Positions 1-10,916 of a DNA stretch of 64,000 bases are shown in pieces. The first letter of the stretch is position 1. Each line of letters opens with the position of its first letter. The notes under the pieces are model-generated. The model was not told the DNA's origin, did no database searches, and was given only the letters and a program-made list of their open reading frames with translations. Origin of the DNA: Dichotomocladium elegans (lineage: Eukaryota > Mucoromycota > Mucoromycetes > Mucorales > Lichtheimiaceae); assembly GCA_025716815.1 (NCBI GenBank), contig JAIXMN010000007.1, positions 327,501 to 391,500 of the forward strand, written 5' to 3'. The position numbers and the translations under genes were made by a program.

Positions 1-870
1 CTAGTATCAAATACGTCAGGCTTTTTTCCTGCCATCAAGTGTTTACCAAACACCATTTGCCTGTCACTTGCTTTGTAGATAAGAGGACTGCATTTTCCGA
101 AATGATGTGGATACTTCCTGGACTTTGGTTGCTAGACTTGTCCGGATGTTCTGTGCGATTCGGTCTTCGGCTCCTGTGCTACTAGAACGTCCTACTTTTT
201 GGATATCTTGCTTGATGCGGTAAAATTCCTAAATCATAACGCGGAGGAGTAGGAAGCTTCAGTTCTCGGGGATATGCGCTGTGTTTTTATACACATATGT
301 GCACGCGCTCGCGCGCGACTTGAGCGCGCGAGCGCGTGCACAGATATTTGTTGTTGAATAAAGCAAGTTACATTGGTAATTTCGGTTGTGAGATTTTCAA
401 TAGCAGCTTCGTCCGAGGATCGGTCGTCGAATCCCGGTAAGAGATGTTTCCGATGCATGCCCTGGAGTCGATTGACTACAGCACGCAATTCATTTCTTCG
501 TTAGGAAAGAACACATGCGAAGAAAAGAAAGAGCGATAATGCGGTGTGTGTGCATAGGCATGGATTGGAAGCTAAGCGCAACTTACTCTTGTCCTTGATC
601 TGATCGAGTGCCTCGTCCACTTCTTCGACGATATCCACCCTTGTTTATAACAATGGTGAGCATCTCTCTCCTCTTTAAGGATTCCGCGTGGTGATGTATG
701 TGGGTTGATGCGTACCATTGCGGCGGCAGTACTGACATTTCAATGACGCTGTCCGAACTCTCCATCAAGCCCTGCGTCTCGGAGGATGCCGCCATGGGAT
801 GGTGGTGGCCGGATCGAGCATAGGAGTTGCGGAATTGTAAAAACAAGAGTGTCCGGCTGCGCGTTGCCAT
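1..870 (-). CDS. TLG2: Tlg2/syntaxin-16-like t-SNARE, 5' part (runs off the left edge)
   Basis: This is a Qa-SNARE of the trans-Golgi/endosomal system. The start ATG is at 870-868. The N-terminus MATRSRTLLFLQFRNSYARS is the kind of N-peptide that binds the Sec1/Munc18 protein Vps45 in Tlg2/Stx16. Exons read as 870-716, 639-589, 475-372, 228-72 and 28-1. They give in order PPQWVDIVEEVDEALDQIK, then MHRKHLLPGFDD, then the helical segment ending VSTSFRKMQSSYLQ, which matches the syntaxin-16 'LSTSFR..QSGYLK' region of the Habc bundle. The SNARE motif and membrane anchor lie outside the window. Intron 371-229 holds a perfect GC-rich hairpin. The last visible intron (71-29, 43 nt) needs a GC donor (GCAAGT). 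The family assignment is firm. The edge exon is inferred. Confidence 0.85.
298..342. repeat. Perfect 19-bp inverted repeat (hairpin) in TLG2 intron 3
   Basis: Arms 298-316 and 324-342 are exact reverse complements around the 7-nt loop GACTTGA. The arms are alternating purine-pyrimidine and GC-rich (GTGCACGCGCTCGCGCGC core). The hairpin lies wholly within the intron 371-229 of the TLG2 gene. Confidence 0.9.
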
Positions 871-1034
871 TCGATTTCTTTTGTCAGAGTAGATAAGTAC
901 ACGCGCGAGAACGAGAATTAGATGCAAGTGGAACGGGAGGGGCCGGACAGCAAGGATTCGGGATAGAAGGCAAAGCGAAAAGAAAGAGTGCGTGCGCGAG
1001 GGGTCCAAAAAGAACTCCACCCCGCACGTGTCTT

Positions 1035-1946
1035 ATTTACAAGTCAGTTTTGCATTGTTCGAATTTGTCCGTCGGAGCTTGTTCGTCCGGAGCATCATGG
1101 TCTGTCTTGTCGAACACGACTCCTCCGTCGCTGGCGTTTCGACAAAGACAACGGGCATTGTTCGAGTCTCCTCGCCAGGTGGTTAGGAAGAATCTCGCAC
1201 CGCTGTTGCTGCGGGCTCTTGCAATATTTGGACTGGTCGCTGCAGCCCGTTTTCCCGGAATGAGTGTACAATCATGCCTTCTGGTGCTTTCTTCGGAGGC
1301 CTGGCTGTAAAAGAGGGTTCGTAGTGTTGTTCATTTCTGTTCCATACTATGGCTAGCCGGTTTGCTTTTGCTGCCGCTTCTCTCAGATCAGAAGCTCACC
1401 CAATTTTTCGCTTGAGTGTGCAGGAGCAGCTTTGTATCACAGAGACATTCCGGGATACAGACAGATAGTATCGAACTGCGAGATTCCGTTTGTTCTTTCC
1501 TCTCCGACCAACAGATCGTGGCACAGACCTAGGATAAATAATATCACTTCGATGCCCATGAGCATCCTACCAACTCGGGGAGCGTACGGTAAACGGTTAA
1601 TATGCAACGTCGGCTGCATAGGAATGGTTAGGCAAATCGACTAGAAAATCAAGGAACTCGAAAGGATACTGATGCCAAGCGTCTCATACACGCCCATTCA
1701 AATCCCATAAATCACCGGCTGCGACTGCTTAAACGCACTCTACTGCAACAAGCCGCTGCACACTGTCTTCCTGTGCGTAGCAATCTTAAGCATCGTATAC
1801 ATTCCATTCTCTGTGCACGAAGGCCATGTCGGTCTTAACAGATATACCCCCTTATAGACTGCCATAACGATTACAGGAATGAATAGGCGGAGCCAAAGAA
1901 ATAAAGCCCGAGGAACCAAATGCGTTGCTTCAAACATATCCTCCAT
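1035..1946 (-). pseudogene. Possible decayed membrane-protein gene
   Basis: The minus strand here has long stretches of protein-like reading frame that do not join into one gene. From 1946 a frame opens with MEDMFEATHLVPRALF and a hydrophobic segment (LFIPVIVMAVYKG). From about 1725 another frame reads SQPVIYGI, stop, MGVYETLGISILSSSLIF, stop, SICLTIP, and on through MLMGIEVILFILGLCHDLL, all in one frame interrupted by TGA and TAG. A third stretch (about 1390-1190) reads DLREAAAKANRLAIVWNRNE and ends RDSS-stop. These look like two or three membrane helices plus a soluble tail. I do not recognise the family. A real gene with unusual introns is the alternative. Confidence 0.25.
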
Positions 1947-2135
1947 TGATAATGAGTATTGTATACAATGTAAGCATATTTGTCCTGTTTCTTCGTTGCT
2001 GAAGATAAAAGAAGGAAAGGATGGAATGATGGGTGAATATGGGCGACCTTGCTGTTGAAAAAGGAAGAAGAGAGAGAGAGCCGGACAGAGGTATGTGCTG
2101 CGTATGTCGAGGTTTCTTCCTGTATGGATTAGTAT

Positions 2136-5100
2136 TTATTGGTGCGTATACCGTAATCCCTTGCGTTTCAGGATCTCGTCGATGCTCTTCACGTAAGCGT
2201 GATACCCCTCCCAGTCTTTGTCATTTTGTTCCACAGTAAGCTGATGTCGCGTCAAACAATTATCAATGTGCTTATGGCTGATCCATGTTCTTGTCAGTCA
2301 TGTTCTTTTTTCTATGTCCCGCTCTTTTACAACTCACATTTTTGCAGCATCCCTTGCCCGGTTTAGAGGTTTAGCAAGCGTAGACAGCACGCGGAAGAAC
2401 TTTAGAGGAACACACACCGCGTCACTCTTGCGATGTTCTTTGTATTCCGCAATTTTGGAGAATGCAAACGTGATACCGTCGATATGAATGCGATCGCAGA
2501 TCACCTGGTCAGATACATGGCGCGCAGGATCCTCTTGATCGGCAAGAGCGATAACTCTGTTCATTTGCCGGGCAAGCGACAGTGTTTTGTCGATCGATCG
2601 GTGGCTTTGATTCACATAGGTCTCAAAAGACTACGCGACAGTTGACTTCCTTTGGTCTGTAATTGCCCTCGCCATTTTCTCGCCTTACCTCTTTAAGCGC
2701 TCCAAGAAACATTTGACAAATCTTCGACGCTTCCTCTTCATCGTAAAGAAGATCATCCTTTAGATTTTCGATAAACGCCTTCATGATCTCGTCAGCCTCT
2801 GTGTCGAGATGACCGTACTGTGCGAGTATGCTGGTGGCATGCTCATAGCGCAATACGTGTGCAGCTACGGCCCGTGCAACATTTGCAACCAGTAGAATAC
2901 CGTGGCCATCTGATTCCGTCTTCCGGGCCCTGGTCCCTCCACCCTCTTCATCTTCGCCGTCCATTTGGCTATCGTCTTCGGCTTCCTTCTCGTTCAGGAG
3001 GTTTCGCCACTTTTCGAGCTCAGATGTGATGTAATTCTTGCAGCGTGTCTGGATAGCTTCCGGGCAATCTAATTGCAGCACACCCAACTCTGTGTTGCCA
3101 CTAAAGAGTTCGCTAGAGAAGATCCAGTAAAGATCCATTAGGATACCAAATGCCTTTGCGTTACAGAATAAGTAAGGGCCAAATAGAGTTTGCTGTTGCG
3201 TTCAATGCGACATACCGTTGAACGGACGATAGGTACCGGTGTAACATCCGGTAATGTAGCAAGGTCAATCAATTTGGTGAAGATCCAATCTCGTCGTCGC
3301 TCCATCCGGCCAAGCGCGACTCTGCCTGGACCGTCAAGCTCAGGATCCGACCATATCCGATCGCATTTCCAAGTAAGATATCGGAACAAAATGCTTATCA
3401 CAGAGAGTGACATCTATGTGAGATCATCAGCGTGGAGCTCAGCGGAGCGCTATCCTGAAATACAAACCTGTTCTTCGTCTTTGTCACCTGCTAGACTTCG
3501 GTCGACAAAAGATCCCATCAGATCAATAAGATCATCATTCGCATTTTCACTCTCCTCCATTGCATCAGTGATATCCATGTGGTTGATGAGGTTGTCAAGA
3601 CGGAGCAAGTTTATCGTAATAGAGAACTTCTCCTCCCTGCTTAATTTTGCAATCGTTATGTCCTATAGACCGTCTCGTAGTTAATTTGCTGTCGTAGAAT
3701 TTTCTATGTTCAGTTAATTACCTTTCCAGCACATGCATCCCGAATCTGTGCCGTAACATTTTCGGTCAGCTCAGGAATAAGTTTTCCAGTCACATCAGAC
3801 AAGAGGTTTGCGTTCTGCATCTGATGTAAGGATTTCGCACAGTTTTCAAGCAGACTAGGCTCAGTAGCACCCAGATACACTCTGGTTAGAATTTGAAGAT
3901 GCTCCTCATAGGTCTGTAACCCAGAACGACTGATGTCAGTATATCTCGTTCTGCCTTGCATCATTTCTGAAAACATACAGGATTCATTCGCAGGTCCGAG
4001 TAAACATCAAGATTCATGAGCTGTGGAATGGCGACCAGTTTGACCATTTTGCCGGGACTGTCATTGTGCTTTGTGAGAAGGCGCGATAAGATTGGCACGA
4101 GATAGCTGGATACATTGGTGCGATTTTCGACCAATAGCAAATCGTCCTGATTAGGAGAGGTGCAGAGGTTTATCAATGTCATATCCAAAGCACATGTGAA
4201 TCCACATACCTGTAACTTCTTCTTTGTATGCCCTTCAGACATGTCGATTCCTCTCCCGGTTAAAAGTTTAAGACAAGTGACGAATACACTGATCAAAACC
4301 ATCTCCTCCTGTTCTGTAAGCCGATAACAATGATTAATCTCCATAGATCCTTCTTGTTGCGATGTTGAATGATCTCGACACAGGTAGTCCGCCATAGCTT
4401 TATAATCCTGTATTGTTCATCAGTGGCGATGCATATTTAGAGAAAACACTTCTTGCTGCTTACATGAAGAACGGCAAGTTGCGACCACAAAGCTTCAATA
4501 GCACGAGCTATGACACTATCATTCTCTGCGTCCTTTATCGATACCTCGTTGATATCAAGACTGCTAGACTGAGTATTCGTAGCGTTGTCCGCGTCAAGGT
4601 GTTTCACAATGAATCCTGCAATGCACTTGAACGACACCCATGATTTTTGGACAGCAGTATTTTGAGTAACGTTCGATGCTTCATTGACGGACATGGAACG
4701 CAATGCATCTTGTACTTCATCAACCATCGGTGAGAGAAGTTTTGTTTCCAATACAGCTCTCACGAAAGGGGCAACTGATCGTTGAATTCGTTCATTGTCC
4801 ACAAAAATTAGATTCATGAGGACAAGTTGGTTTTCTTCATCGAAGATATCGTGGTTCTCTTTAAACATCGTGTTGCATAAATCGATAGCATGAAGCTTGA
4901 CAGAAAGGTCGACGTCATAGAGTGCCATCTCTTGGATGCGAGCTTTGAATCGCTCAATGAAGTCGGATAGTTTCTCGACAGTAGATTCCACACGATAAAG
5001 GCGCGACACCGCTTTGAGCGCCTCTGAGCGTACATGTGGGTTCTTTGTAGAAAAAGAGCGTGAGGGAAAAGTTTAGAGTAGATCAATAGCCAGTTATTTA

Positions 5101-6761
5101 CCAGGTCATTCAAGGCCCATCCAAAATATCTCAAATATTGGTTCTCGACGAAGTGTGAAGCATAATTCAGCATCCAAGAACATAACTCCTTGATACATTC
5201 GGTCCGAATAACATTCTCAACGTCCCGGGATCTATGTACAAACACACTGCACCCAGAAGAGAAAGATCATGAGCCGAATGGACATCTCGAACGCACACTC
5301 TCCACTTACCCTTCAAAAAACTCTGATATACAGCCGTCTAGCTCTGTCTTTTTGCGCTCCGCGTTCTGCGCACGTTGACGGAGAATTCGCTTTTTCTCCT
5401 GATTCCTGGCACGATTTGACTTGGCTTCTTCTGTAGCCAACTGCCGCTGAGTAACAAAAAGTGTACTGTTAATCTTGTTGGCAAAAGAGCAAAGAGACTC
5501 CATAATTTTAAATGTCAATATGGTTGCCGTATGACGGAAAGGACGATAAACGGAGCTGTCAAAACCATTGTTAGATATCATTTGGTGGATATTAGGTCAC
5601 ATTACTCTACCTGGACATAACTGTGAGCCAGGTCTGTAATGTCTCAATAAAGGTGCCATCGTAAATGATATTATGTTGGCATTGTTCAAGCAAGTTCTCG
5701 AAGAACGAGAGAATATTGCGCTTCAGATCTCTTCCGGCTTTCGATTTTGATATAATGGGATATTCTGGTTGCGGAAGCTAAAGAAAACACGCTTGATCAG
5801 ACACGCCCCCGCTTCAACTTGGTCCAGTATAGGTGACATACCTTTGCAAGCTCAGCTTCAAGTTCTTTCAGGACTTCAACGGCAATGTCCTCCTTCGTAA
5901 AGGCATCCTCCGTAACAGCTGTCATACATCCACAGCTCTATGGGTCACCACTGTGAGCATTTGAGAAACTTAGATTATCAGCTCACTTACGCGGATAAGG
6001 AAGTTAATTAAGTATCGGAGAGCCTCTTGATCGTCAGCTCGGTAACTGTCTACCCAGCTTGTAGTAATTTCTTCCACATCTCCAGCCGCGCTTGCTACTT
6101 TATCTAAACCGAGAGCATTCCAAACCAGTTATTATCAATATGGTGACCAGTATATACTGTTCCTTTCCAATCATGTCTTACCGTAAAGATTTTCGCTCCC
6201 GTCCAAAGACACCGGTTCGAGCAATTGGCTCGAGTGTGTTAATGATACTTCGGTAACTGGCGTATTAGTGTTACTGTTGGCACCTCGTTTCCGGCGGTGC
6301 TGCGGCTGTGATTTGGAGGATAGTCCGCTGCGCTTGGACGTTCTTCGCCGCTTTGAGGAACTCACTTGAACGTCGCTGTCATCACTCTCGGCGTTGTTGT
6401 CAGAGTCGTCGTCGTCGGAAGCCAGCTGATCATCGTCATTATCAGTTGCATTGTCATCGGATGGAACAAGTGTACGTTTTCGCAGGGCTGCGATCCAAAG
6501 ATAAGGTTAGTGAGCTACTGAGTTAAAGCCCTATTTTGCCCTCACTCCTAAGGAGTCTGAAGAAGGTCAAACGGTATAGAATACCTCTTTGCTGCCTAAA
6601 CATATCGGCCACATCCCTGTTTTTATTCGGTTTGGTGACATCCTAATTGCAACAGTAACAGTTAAATACGGTGCAACAAGCAAGAAAAAGGACGGTATAG
6701 ATATTGATCCTGTTTAGCTTACAATTACTTTGGATGCCGAAGGTTTCTTTGGGCGAGTCAT
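2136..6761 (-). CDS. psc3: Cohesin subunit SA/STAG (Psc3/Scc3-type)
   Basis: This is the HEAT-repeat subunit that binds the kleisin Rad21/Scc1 and holds the cohesin ring on chromatin in the nucleus. The ATG is at 6761-6759 (MTRPKKPSASKVI), with exon 1 at 6761-6723 and exon 2 at 6642-6585. The next exon encodes an acidic/Ser stretch and a Lys/Arg-rich segment (SSSKRRRTSKR, a likely nuclear signal). Diagnostic blocks follow: QEALRYLINFLI and the STAG-domain segment FRHTATILTFKIMESL, a coiled-coil of KKRILRQRAQNAERKK type, then FVHRSRDVENVIRTECI and YLRYFGWALND, the stromalin-conserved core. The C-terminal helices run to DWEGYHAYVKSIDEILKRKG and stop at 2138-2136. About a dozen short introns interrupt it. 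Length is as expected for the family (about 1,100 residues). It is the last gene before the unassigned region at 7 kb and runs towards TLG2. Confidence 0.92.
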
Positions 6762-7017
6762 GACAATGAAAGACCTGGAGAGGAAAAAATGGAGACGAGA
6801 AAGATGGGTGTATAAAGCGCGACACGCGCATTTTAACGCGACTCCGATACTCTTACGCGCTTCTTTCAGCCTTACTGCTATTCTACTGCCATTTCCAAAA
6901 ATAAATTTCGCACAGAGGAGAAAATTATGGCGCACACAAAAATTACGCATAGATGGGTAAAAGAAAGGTAGATGTTCGTTGGACAACCTAAAGACATTAA
7001 CGCTACTTTTCACTCTT

Positions 7018-7800
7018 TCACTTACCCCGGAGGTGGCTAGATACAGCATTGGAAGACGCCAAGACGGTTATAATGGGAGCTGTGTGCAAGCTCCACGGAG
7101 ACTCGAAAATGGTTGGAGGGGTGTGCTTTAGCGCCGTAATAAATACCATCTTTCTCAGCAGGGTATGAATCCAAGGCCGGCCGGATCTGGTCGTATGTCT
7201 TTCTGAGGAACGCTGGCTCTGCGGTGATGTCTTCCCCCCCTCTGGACACTTCGGCAGGCATTGGCGATTAATGGTATTGAAGATGTCCTGGCGAATTTGC
7301 TGCTCGGTCCAACCAAGCGCGTTCAGCTCTCGAAGGTTCAAAACAGCGTTGAACAGGTGTCGAAGATACTGACCAAACTACATGTTGATACCGTTGTAGT
7401 ATGCAACAAACATCTTCTTGCCTTCGTAGTCAGATCATTGTTGTGAACACTTGAATACCGACCGTCGGTACTGGATGGTCTGGAGGTATTCGTCGAAATA
7501 ATCACCGATCAATGTCAGTCAATCACTGACAAAGTCATCGGTGGGACAGATCTCCTTTTCGTGAATGGACAGCCAGGCACCCGCTTTCGATGGAAGATGA
7601 ACTTGGCGAAGCTGTAAGCATGTGTTGTTGTTCTACGGTTAACAGACACCAAGTCCATCAGCTGTTGGTGGTAGCGCGGTTTTCAGCGGATGGCGCGTAT
7701 GCTACGTTTGGACCGCCAACAAGCGTTCAGGTGATCTAAGGTTGTGGTGGGTAGGATTTAGTACATCACTCGCCCTGACAGCGTCGACAGGTTCTTTCAT
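7018..7800 (-). pseudogene. Degenerate gene of unknown family with in-frame stops
   Basis: Read on the minus strand from about 7620, one frame gives AWLSIHEKEICPTDDFVSD, TGA, LTLIGDYFDEYLQTIQYRR, then CSQQ, TGA, SDYEGKKMFVAYYNGINM, TAG, FGQYLRHLFNAVLNLRELN and GWTEQQIRQDIFNTINRQ. It then shifts frame at CPEGG into EDITAEPAFLRKTYDQIRP, YYGAKAHPSNHFRVSVELA and a terminal GVFQCCI-stop. Further upstream (about 7735-7585) a different frame carries DLVSVNRRTTTHAYSFAKF. The text is clearly protein-like, but three stops and at least two frameshifts break it. Two stops are TGA where Trp would fit. I do not recognise the family. A relic of a mobile-element gene or a dead paralogue are both possible. 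Confidence 0.55.
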
Positions 7801-9478
7801 GCCTTCCCCTATGGCGGGTTATAATGCGACTTGAAAATTTTGGGACCAAATGTGCTATTAGAATCCTTACTGTTCGATTTCCGATACCTTATTGTTGGCT
7901 TTTCGCCGGGTATATGGAGTCTTTGATTTGTAAGGGGCGTGGGAGTAAAGGAATGTACATGTCGATGGGCGAGGTCTTAGTAGTTAACCGATTTGGTGCT
8001 GTTGTGTAATGGATAAGTAGTTAACCCCTCCCCGCTCTAATCTAGTTCTTGACTTGTTTCCTGCTCCTTTCTTTGTCCTGACCCAGTATTGGTGTATTCG
8101 AAACTTGCTTTATCATCACGCGTATTGATGGTCTTATGTACATGAGTATCGGCTTATATTCCTTCTATTGCAGAGTACCCATTCTAAATTACACACCAGC
8201 CTTCTCTCTATTATTCCTTCATTTTTCATAACAGGAAGCAAACCATCCGCGCGTCCAACTCCAAACTTAAACACAAAATAAGCATATTATTCCATTAATT
8301 GCTTCAACTTTACTACGCAGCCCCTGTATTTTATCATCATAAAGAGATAACTCAGGTTCGTCCCATATTACGAGGAACCAAATGCCAGGAAAAGAAAAAG
8401 GAAATAGGACTCAGGCCATCCATTATAAGAAACAGAGGTGAACATGCTTTGAGCGAACCATATCTTCTTGTTATTTAGATTTGATGGCAAAAGGGTAAAT
8501 TTTCAAAAGGCTTCTTCCACCACGAGCGCGCAGTTAAAGACCCTAAGTACAAAAGTCTAGAAGCGACGATTACTATATCAGACTATGTAATCTATTATTC
8601 TTAGAGAAAAACTCTCGTACCAAGGAACAGAAACGAGCTACTCATCTGAAAGTAGCATTTCTTCTCCAGATGTATCCATGAACTTGGATAACGATCACCA
8701 GATCCAGCGAATGGAGTATCTGGAGAACTAGAAGATCAACACCAGATTGTGGGGGTTTTTTGTTAAGCGACGACTACACCGTGACGTTGGGTTATGAGTA
8801 AGACGGGAGCATAGAAACAAGAACGAGCGCCAGACATAATAAATATTGATTTGATACGAAACAAGTAGACTAGAATATATATAGAATACAATACACTTCT
8901 CATCAACGATGTAATCCGTGTACGTACAGTGCAGTATTCAGGACATTCATGCTCATCGGAAATGAGGCGCTGTCACTCTTTGTAGAAAGATATGCACCTA
9001 TTGAACCAAAATAGCTGAGCGGCCAACGAGATGGGTCTGTGAAGTTTCCTTGTGTGTTATACAAGATGATGTCACATGCAAAGAAATTTACGGGTACAGT
9101 AAATGGCAATGCGTGAGTGCGCAGGGCCCAGCGCATTTCCATGTGGAAGGAGATCCCTCTTTTTCACAATCTGTAGGGCTCATCTCTCGTCAGCTGATGT
9201 TTTTTTTATGTTGTAATGACCCATCCTTTCTAGAGTCTATGAAGGCAGATGTGTGCGTTTCTTGTTAGTCAACAGAAATGGGTTCTGGCAGTGAAGACTG
9301 AACACATCTCCCCCCCCCTTGTACCCATTCCATAAAAACGGGATCTTTGTAGCACCTGCTTCCCCGCTTTCTTTGTTAATGAGGCATGTTCGTTCTTTTT
9401 TCTTTGCTTCTTTCTTCTTCCCTCCCTCTTCTTTCTTGTCATCCATTCTCCAAAGCACACACACACAAACAGATATTG
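7801..9478. other. Long non-coding stretch
   Basis: No supported gene is visible. It is AT-rich with short homopolymers. A short minus-strand frame at 8903-9142 ends ALYVHGLHR-stop and contains NFTDPSRWPLSYFGSIGAYL. It looks protein-like, but I could join it to nothing. Confidence 0.4.
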
Positions 9479-10703
9479 ATGCCCGAAACAACATCAGGCG
9501 TTGCTCGTAGCACGAAGAAGAGTTTGGCAAAACGGGCCACGAAGCGGGTGCGTCACTTTTTCCAGGTGTGTATATCCATCTCTCCGCTACGTAGCCGCTC
9601 CCCACCCCGCATACGTCGGCTGACACACCAGAATTGTCTGTGGGAATCAGCGTACTATGTCACGCAAGGAGAACAAAAAACATCAGAAAACATCCATTGC
9701 TGCTGATACTATTACGACGAAACCTGACAAAACAGACGGCAGTTTGAGCTCCCATATTGAGTCACTGAATACTTTGGGAACCACAATAAGCATATGCTCT
9801 TGCTCCTGCTCCTCCTCCATCACCGTCCCTGCTTCGCTTGAGAAAGACATCCCCGCTGTAATCAAAGACGCAGTCAGCAAGTGGGACCATGAGACCGATA
9901 CGGCGAGTATCATCGGCTGCTCGATCAACCAGAAAGCAGACAAAGATGGACACAGATCTGAGAAGGATGTGGTATCAGCACACAGCAGCAATCGCAGTGA
10001 TACCAACAACCCGGTGTTGAATGCCATTCCAGATGAAATTTCACCCCCACTGCATGTCGCATACGATATTGCATTGGAAAGGCAAAGGGGACAACAACAA
10101 CAACAACAGCAGCAGCAACATGCAAGTCTGCGTATGATTGTGGCCAGTAAGTGAGAACCGATTTGATATAGACCCCCAGGTCATTTTGCAAACATTGGCA
10201 TTTACTGTATGCAAAATATCTACATATTCCTCCGGCTTTTATCTTCGCGCGCGCGTGTTTTTGTAAATGCATCCTAATGTCAGCACTTGCACATCTGGGG
10301 TATCACTGGACAACTGCCATTCCTGCAGCTTTGGTCATCATCCGCTTTGGGATGCAGGACTATCACGCCATGATGCGCTGGAGCACGCTCATGGGCTGGA
10401 TCCAGCAGTTTGGAAGGTTCCACGGCACTTCTATTCAACGTCTCGGGTTCCTGGATGGATTCCGGGCACTCCGGCAAACCGAAAGGAGGATAGAATACGG
10501 TTGGCGGCAGATTCGATCATGGTGCGTTCATTGTTCTTGTTATACAGTGCTCGCAATGCGACTCAGGCGATTTCTGTTTTTTTTTTTTCTCTAGGCTGGT
10601 GCGCAGATTGCTATGGATTATTACATTCACAATGCTTCATGACCCTGCGGCCCGAATGCTGGCACTCTCGGCGGCGAAGCGATTTCATGAAACAATTGTA
10701 TAA
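9479..10703 (+). CDS. Uncharacterised protein with basic N-terminus and hydrophobic C-terminus
   Basis: The model has four exons: ATG 9479 (MPETTSGVARSTKKSLAKRA, strongly basic), a junction into RTMSRKENKKHQKTS, a low-complexity Ser/Thr middle with a nine-Gln tract (about 10090-10120), then after an intron beginning at 10148 the segment LAHLGYHWTTAIPAALVIIR, and a last intron ending in a T-rich AG just before LVRRLLWIITFTMLHD. It stops at 10701-10703. Two hydrophobic segments near the C-terminus suggest a membrane protein, and the basic N-terminus would suit mitochondrial targeting. A distant resemblance to YidC/Oxa1-type N-terminal helices crossed my mind but is not supported by a motif. It converges on PEX13, 213 nt away. 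Confidence 0.5.
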
Positions 10704-10916
10704 TATATTCTGTTATCCATGTAAAGAAAAAAGTAATATTCGTATGTGTATATTGTGTGATCTTCGTTGGAGACCGAGCGAAGAAGGGAATTATGGGAAT
10801 GGCAAGGGAGAGAGAGTAAGGTAACGGCGTCAGTATACATGTAGAGAGAGTGTGTGAGAGAGAGATAGCGAGGGCATGGGGTAAAGAGTGATATCGTCCT
10901 GATGGATTAAAGAAAG

